The position numbers were made by a program, and so were the translations under genes. Below are positions 14,055 to 16,884 of a stretch of DNA of 16,884 nucleotides, in pieces; within the stretch, counting starts at the first letter, position 1, and the number at the start of each line of letters is the position of its first letter. The DNA comes from an uncultured cyanobacterium (GTDB taxonomy: Bacteria; Cyanobacteriota; Cyanobacteriia; CACIAM-69d), in NCBI GenBank assembly GCA_937894105.1, contig CALCTI010000591.1, forward strand, positions 1-16,884. Direction: 5' to 3'. Under the pieces are notes generated by a model. It saw only the letters and a list, made by a program, of their open reading frames with translations, did no database searches and had not been told where the DNA came from.

Positions 14055-15131
14055 ATGGCTGCAACTGGATCGCAGGTGGAGGGGCTGGTGCCAATTATTT
14101 TGGCGGGGGGAAAGGGGGAACGGTTTTGGCCCCTGAGCCGCGTTAAGAGACCGAAGCAGTTCCTGTGTCTTGACGGTAGCGATCGCAGTTTGTTGCAGGC
14201 TACGGGTGATCGCCTGGGCGAACTGTGTGGTGCACAAAAGGTGTGGGTGGTAACGGCGAGCCATTTAGCTGATGGGGTGCGATCGCAAATGCCTGGGTTG
14301 CCGGAGGATAACCTACTGGTGGAACCCCAAGGGCGCGATACGGCTCCGGCGGTAGCGTGGGCGGCGCTAATGGCCGCAAAACGCTATGGCAGCGATGCAA
14401 TTTTAGGATTTTTTCCCGCTGACCATTGGATTGGCGATCGCCAGGCTTTTGCTGCCACTCTCCAGTCGGCGGTGGCCGTAGCCCGTTCCAAACAGGCTAT
14501 TGTCACCTTGGGTATTACCCCCAATCAGCCCGCTACCGGCTACGGCTACATTGAACAGGGGGAGGCGATCGGTGAGTTTAACGGAGCGACAGCTTACACC
14601 GTGAGTCGCTTTACGGAAAAGCCGGATCGAGACACCGCGGAGAAGTTTTTGGGCACCGGGAAATTTACCTGGAACAGCGGAATGTTTGTGTTTCCGGCGG
14701 GGATGGTGGTGGAAGAACTGCGTCGCCATGCGCCAGAAATTTTGACCCCTTTGGAAAAGAAAGGGGTGGCCGCCTACGGCGAGCTGCCGAAGCTGAGCGT
14801 GGACTATGCCCTAATGGAAAAAACGGACCGTCACTGCGTCATGCCGGCTAAATTTGGTAGGGATGACCTGGGAGATTGGAATGCAGAGGAGCAGCTTTTG
14901 AAGGGGGGTGCCACTAACGTGGTTCAGGGGGGACACATTGGAATTTCCACCCGGGGCTGCATTATTCACACTGAGGATGAACAAGAGTTGGTGGCAACGG
15001 TGGGGCTAGAGGACGTGGTGGTGGTGCGTGATGGCAACGTTACCCTGGTGGTCCATAAATCTTGCACCCAGGATATTAAGGCGCTGGTAAAACAGATTAA
15101 GGAGAGTCCCCTTTACGGCGATCGCCTCTAG
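14055..15131 (+). CDS. manC: Mannose-1-phosphate guanylyltransferase (GDP-mannose pyrophosphorylase)
   Basis: Makes GDP-mannose from mannose-1-phosphate and GTP in the cytoplasm, for exopolysaccharide, lipopolysaccharide or glycan synthesis. The 358-aa protein covers the nucleotidyltransferase domain: the signature LAGGKGERFWPLSR with KRPKQF (16-36), GRDTAPA (93-99), FPADH (120-124, metal-binding Asp), GYGYIE (162-167), FTEKP (186-190), WNSGMF (206-211) and SVDYALME (248-255). It ends with the short beta-rich tail and lacks the phosphomannose isomerase domain of the bifunctional enzymes. ATG 14055 has GGAGG 8 nt upstream; the TTG at 14040 in the same frame is not needed. It stands alone on this strand and converges on the 149-aa gene at a strong hairpin. 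Four HIP1 octamers are inside. Confidence 0.95.
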   Translation: MAATGSQVEGLVPIILAGGKGERFWPLSRVKRPKQFLCLDGSDRSLLQATGDRLGELCGAQKVWVVTASHLADGVRSQMPGLPEDNLLVEPQGRDTAPAVAWAALMAAKRYGSDAILGFFPADHWIGDRQAFAATLQSAVAVARSKQAIVTLGITPNQPATGYGYIEQGEAIGEFNGATAYTVSRFTEKPDRDTAEKFLGTGKFTWNSGMFVFPAGMVVEELRRHAPEILTPLEKKGVAAYGELPKLSVDYALMEKTDRHCVMPAKFGRDDLGDWNAEEQLLKGGATNVVQGGHIGISTRGCIIHTEDEQELVATVGLEDVVVVRDGNVTLVVHKSCTQDIKALVKQIKESPLYGDRL

Positions 15132-15166
15132 GGCTCTACCGGGCAAATAGGACGCTTAAAAACTTT

Positions 15167-15205
15167 AGGCGCAGGGAATGATTTTTTCACACATTCCCTG
15201 CGCCT
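15167..15205. terminator. Perfect 14-bp hairpin between convergent genes (terminator)
   Basis: AGGCGCAGGGAATG (15167-15180) pairs without mismatch with CATTCCCTGCGCCT (15192-15205) around an 11-nt loop. It lies 36 nt after the manC stop and 38 nt after the stop of the opposing 149-aa gene. On the minus strand the stem is followed by AAAGTTTTTAAG, an intrinsic-terminator-like tail; on the + strand the U-tract is poor. It most likely terminates the 149-aa gene and may also block manC readthrough. Confidence 0.8.
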
Positions 15206-15242
15206 TGCTTGCACAGTCTTACTTCGCGAAACTTGCTCGAAG

Positions 15243-15692
15243 CTAGCGATCGCCATAGCTTTCGTCATCGGCACTGGCATCGAAATTAGCTAGGAGCACC
15301 CGGTCAAATACCGCTTCCAAAACTGCTTCGTCAATGTCATCACTTTGACTATCTTGCAGCCAGCTAGTTTTGGGGCTTAAGCGCAAAACCCGATTTTCGT
15401 GAATTAAGGAAAAGCTGCTGCGATCATCCTCATTGCGGTCAATCTTCAAATAATCGAAGCTGCACACATTGATATACAGGGCCGCATTTGCCACCAATGT
15501 CGCCTTCACATCATCGGCAAAAACCTCCACAACCACCCCTTCGCCCTCACTGGCTACCACTCCATCCTGACTGTACGCGTAGTTAACGCGCCCCAGACCT
15601 GCCAACAGCTTCTGCATATCCTGCTGGTTAATAACGACACCTTGGTCAACGATGCAAGGCGCTGGTAGTTTAGTAGGCTGACGGTAGTTCAT
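15243..15692 (-). CDS. Unrecognised 149-aa acidic protein
   Basis: I do not recognise a named family, though the sequence reads as a real cyanobacterial protein. It starts MNYRQPTKLPAPCIVDQG and continues with beta-rich segments (GEGVVVEVFADD, ATLVANAALYINVCSFDYLKI), suggesting a compact sheet domain of about 100 residues. An acidic tail follows (DSQSDDIDEAVLEAV and DASADDESYGDR). It has no signal peptide, membrane helix or catalytic motif. ATG 15692 is the only plausible start; the Shine-Dalgarno is not obvious. Upstream lies a 12-bp palindrome and AT-rich promoter-like sequence; downstream is the strong terminator hairpin. One HIP1 octamer covers the 3' end. Confidence 0.8.
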   Translation of the reverse strand: MNYRQPTKLPAPCIVDQGVVINQQDMQKLLAGLGRVNYAYSQDGVVASEGEGVVVEVFADDVKATLVANAALYINVCSFDYLKIDRNEDDRSSFSLIHENRVLRLSPKTSWLQDSQSDDIDEAVLEAVFDRVLLANFDASADDESYGDR

Positions 15693-15743
15693 AGTGCGGG
15701 TAGATGAGCAGAGGAGAGATTATTAAGAAATTGTAAACTATGC

Positions 15744-15755
15744 GTAACTAGTTAC
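15744..15755. promoter_or_regulatory. 12-bp perfect palindrome upstream of the 149-aa gene
   Basis: GTAACTAGTTAC is its own reverse complement. It lies 52 nt before the ATG at 15692, close to where the promoter would be (a TACAAT-like box follows on the minus strand). It has the size of an operator for a dimeric repressor. It is not an NtcA site, which needs eight bases between GTA and TAC; here there are six. Confidence 0.35.
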
Positions 15756-16011
15756 AGGAAAATAGACCAATGTTTTTGATTGATCACTCGGTCAATGGCT
15801 TCCCGATTTCCTTGCCTTAAACTGCTTCAACCATAGCTCAGGCAAAATTGAATCGCCACTGCTCCCAGGTATATTTGAGGGGCCCTTGTTAAGGGGCTTT
15901 GACGGCAGATTCTCCTACTTGAAGTCGTTCGAAAAGCCGATATATCTGGGCTACGACCAATAGGCATTAAAACTCTGCTTTTAAATGAGGTTTTGGCCTC
16001 TCTACCTAATA

Positions 16012-16051
16012 TTGGGCGATATGAAAACTTGTTGGGCGATATAGAAATTTG
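16012..16051. repeat. 20-nt tandem duplication
   Basis: TTGGGCGATATGAAAACTTG (16012-16031) is followed directly by TTGGGCGATATAGAAATTTG (16032-16051), differing at three positions in the second half. Only two units are present. Confidence 0.65.
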
Positions 16052-16132
16052 CCTGTTAATGGGTTGGGGATCAGCGCTTTTTACTCGGCGGGTGAAGCGC
16101 TAAGGTTCTACGGGAAGGTTGGGGACTAATTT

Positions 16133-16156
16133 TCGGGGCCTTTCTGGATGCCCCGA
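16133..16156. repeat. Hairpin in the non-coding region upstream of cobS
   Basis: TCGGGGC and GCCCCGA form a perfect 7-bp stem around a 10-nt loop. An outer TTGGG/CCCAA pairing can extend it. Another stem (AGCGCTT/AAGCGCT, about 16072-16100) lies just upstream. No T-run follows, so a terminator is not supported. Confidence 0.4.
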
Positions 16157-16288
16157 TGGCAATCCCAATAATTGAGTTTCAGTAACTCTTTTGCGAGAAA
16201 GTCAAAAGATGCGCCTGGTTGTGGAAGCGCTTTGCCATTAATCTTGCCCTTGATCGTTGTTACAAGCCGAAGCGGGGTTGCAAAATAG

Positions 16289-16326
16289 CAGCTTCAAAAC
16301 CACTGTTTTTGGGAGTGTTGAAGCTG
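16289..16326. repeat. 9+4-bp hairpin upstream of cobS
   Basis: CAGCTTCAA (16289-16297) pairs perfectly with TTGAAGCTG (16318-16326). After a 3-nt bulge (AAC), CACT/AGTG adds four pairs around a GTTTTTGGG loop. It ends about 150 nt before the cobS start and could be part of its leader RNA or a separate small RNA. Confidence 0.45.
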
Positions 16327-16479
16327 AGATGTGAATAGGAGATATCTGGGAGTTCTCAACGTCAACGCATCAAAGAAAGTTAATTTGAGGGTGAGGTGGG
16401 TAATCGAAATCGTTGGCGCTTTTGGAGACGCAGCATTGGACAGAGTGCTGGGTGGGGCATTGGGCGGAGCGCCGGGCAA

Positions 16480-16884
16480 ATGATGGGGAGAACCGCCAGG
16501 CGCTTAGGGGCGGCAGTGCTGTTTTATACGGTGATTCCCCTGCCCATCCATTGGTCTGTGGAGTTTCGAAGTATTGCTCGCTTAGCCCCCGTGGTTGGGA
16601 TGGGCATTGGCATGGGGCTAGGGGCTTTGGATTGGGGATTGGCGCTCGCGATGACGGTATGGGTGCGATCAGCGGTGGTGATTGTGGCGTGGATATGGAT
16701 TGCCGGGGGGCTCCATTTGGACGGGGCGATGGATACGGCTGACGGGTTGGCGGTGAGCCCTGAGCGACGGCTGGCGGTGATGGCGGACAGTGCGGTGGGA
16801 GCCTTCGGGGCGATCGCCTTGGGGATGGTGCTGCTATTGAAAATTACGGCGCTGGGCAGTTTGGAGTCCCATCGCTGGGTGGTG
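16480..16884 (+). CDS. cobS: Adenosylcobinamide-GDP ribazoletransferase CobS, N-terminal part (3' end outside window)
   Basis: CobS joins adenosylcobinamide-GDP and the lower-ligand riboside to give (pseudo)cobalamin; it is an integral membrane protein. The first 135 residues are present: a basic N-terminus, the early hydrophobic stretch AAVLFYTVIPLP (11-22), RSIARLAPVVGMGIGMGLGAL as the first helix (30-50), a second helix (about 56-78), and the family signature GGLHLDGAMDTADGL (76-90) with acidic residues for Mg binding. RRLAVMADSAVGAFGAIALG (97-116) then matches the usual R..IMkDsriGa.G block. ATG 16480 has GGAG about 10 nt upstream; ATG 16483 directly follows and is equally possible. The frame is open further upstream, but those residues do not resemble the family. 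It has no visible neighbours in the pathway inside the window. Confidence 0.93.
   Translation, partial: MMGRTARRLGAAVLFYTVIPLPIHWSVEFRSIARLAPVVGMGIGMGLGALDWGLALAMTVWVRSAVVIVAWIWIAGGLHLDGAMDTADGLAVSPERRLAVMADSAVGAFGAIALGMVLLLKITALGSLESHRWVV

Larger units (their letters stand above)
15693..16479. other. 790-nt region without a convincing gene, several hairpins
   Basis: Both strands are broken by frequent stops; the longest open frames are shadows near the right end. It holds the palindrome at 15744, a 20-nt tandem duplication at 16012 and hairpins at 16072-16100, 16133-16156 and 16289-16326. HIP1 is absent. I looked for a cobalamin riboswitch before cobS: a GCCACTG word occurs near 15856, but the other conserved boxes are missing. 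The region may hold a small RNA, a decayed gene or a mobile remnant. Confidence 0.5.

Noticed and set aside
15840..15880. Cobalamin riboswitch upstream of cobS, prompted by a GCCACTG word
   Set aside because: The other conserved boxes, including the B12 box and the paired elements around it, are missing, and the site is over 600 nt from the cobS start.
15790..15930. Transposase or protein remnant on the minus strand (KYTWEQWRFNFA-like reading)
   Set aside because: The reading is broken by stops within about 25 codons and I cannot tie it to any family.
16413..16742. 109-codon + strand open frame
   Set aside because: It is a shifted frame of cobS, rich in Gly, Arg and Trp, with no motif; the cobS frame carries the clear signature.

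Overview
The window is chromosomal DNA from a cyanobacterium, probably one with a large genome; I cannot name the genus. The octamer GCGATCGC (HIP1, a cyanobacterial hallmark) occurs about 37 times in 16.9 kb, where chance would give fewer than one. Several proteins also belong to families typical of cyanobacteria: a Tab2/Atab2-like RNA-binding protein, a DUF3082 membrane protein, and a class III cyclase with the C-terminal tail common in this phylum.

Layout, left to right. (1) 1-2.5 kb, + strand: the 3' end of an adenylate/guanylate cyclase, then a calcineurin-like metallophosphoesterase. (2) 2.5-5.1 kb, - strand: tRNA-Thr(TGT), fabD (fatty-acid synthesis) and murD (peptidoglycan synthesis). 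(3) 5.4-6.3 kb, + strand: the Tab2-like gene, preceded by a paired inverted repeat. (4) 6.5-9.5 kb, - strand: a tightly spaced run reading DUF3082 protein, iron-sulfur photolyase, folP. (5) 9.5-11.1 kb: a hairpin and a 14-nt tandem repeat, then an unrecognised 259-aa gene (-) with a good sigma70-type promoter, divergent from a 69-aa gene (+). (6) 11.3-12.9 kb, - strand: a Ser/Thr protein kinase gene broken by one in-frame amber codon. (7) 12.9-14.05 kb: gene-poor and repeat-rich, with the second paired element, a MITE-like inverted repeat and a 16-nt tandem repeat. (8) 14.05-15.7 kb: manC (+) and an unrecognised 149-aa gene (-) converge on a perfect 14-bp hairpin. (9) 15.7-16.48 kb: about 790 nt with no convincing gene but several hairpins. 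(10) From 16.48 kb: the 5' part of cobS (cobamide synthesis), which runs off the window.

Most recognised genes are housekeeping (lipid, cell wall, folate, GDP-mannose, cobamide) and not functionally linked. The most unusual content is between genes. A family of about 58-nt imperfect palindromes occurs at least five times, and twice as a minus-then-plus pair of nearly constant size (133 and 131 bp) with similar ends and a T-rich centre. This looks like a small non-autonomous mobile element or REP/BIME-like unit. The in-frame TAG in the kinase, in an otherwise intact frame, is the clearest single-gene anomaly.
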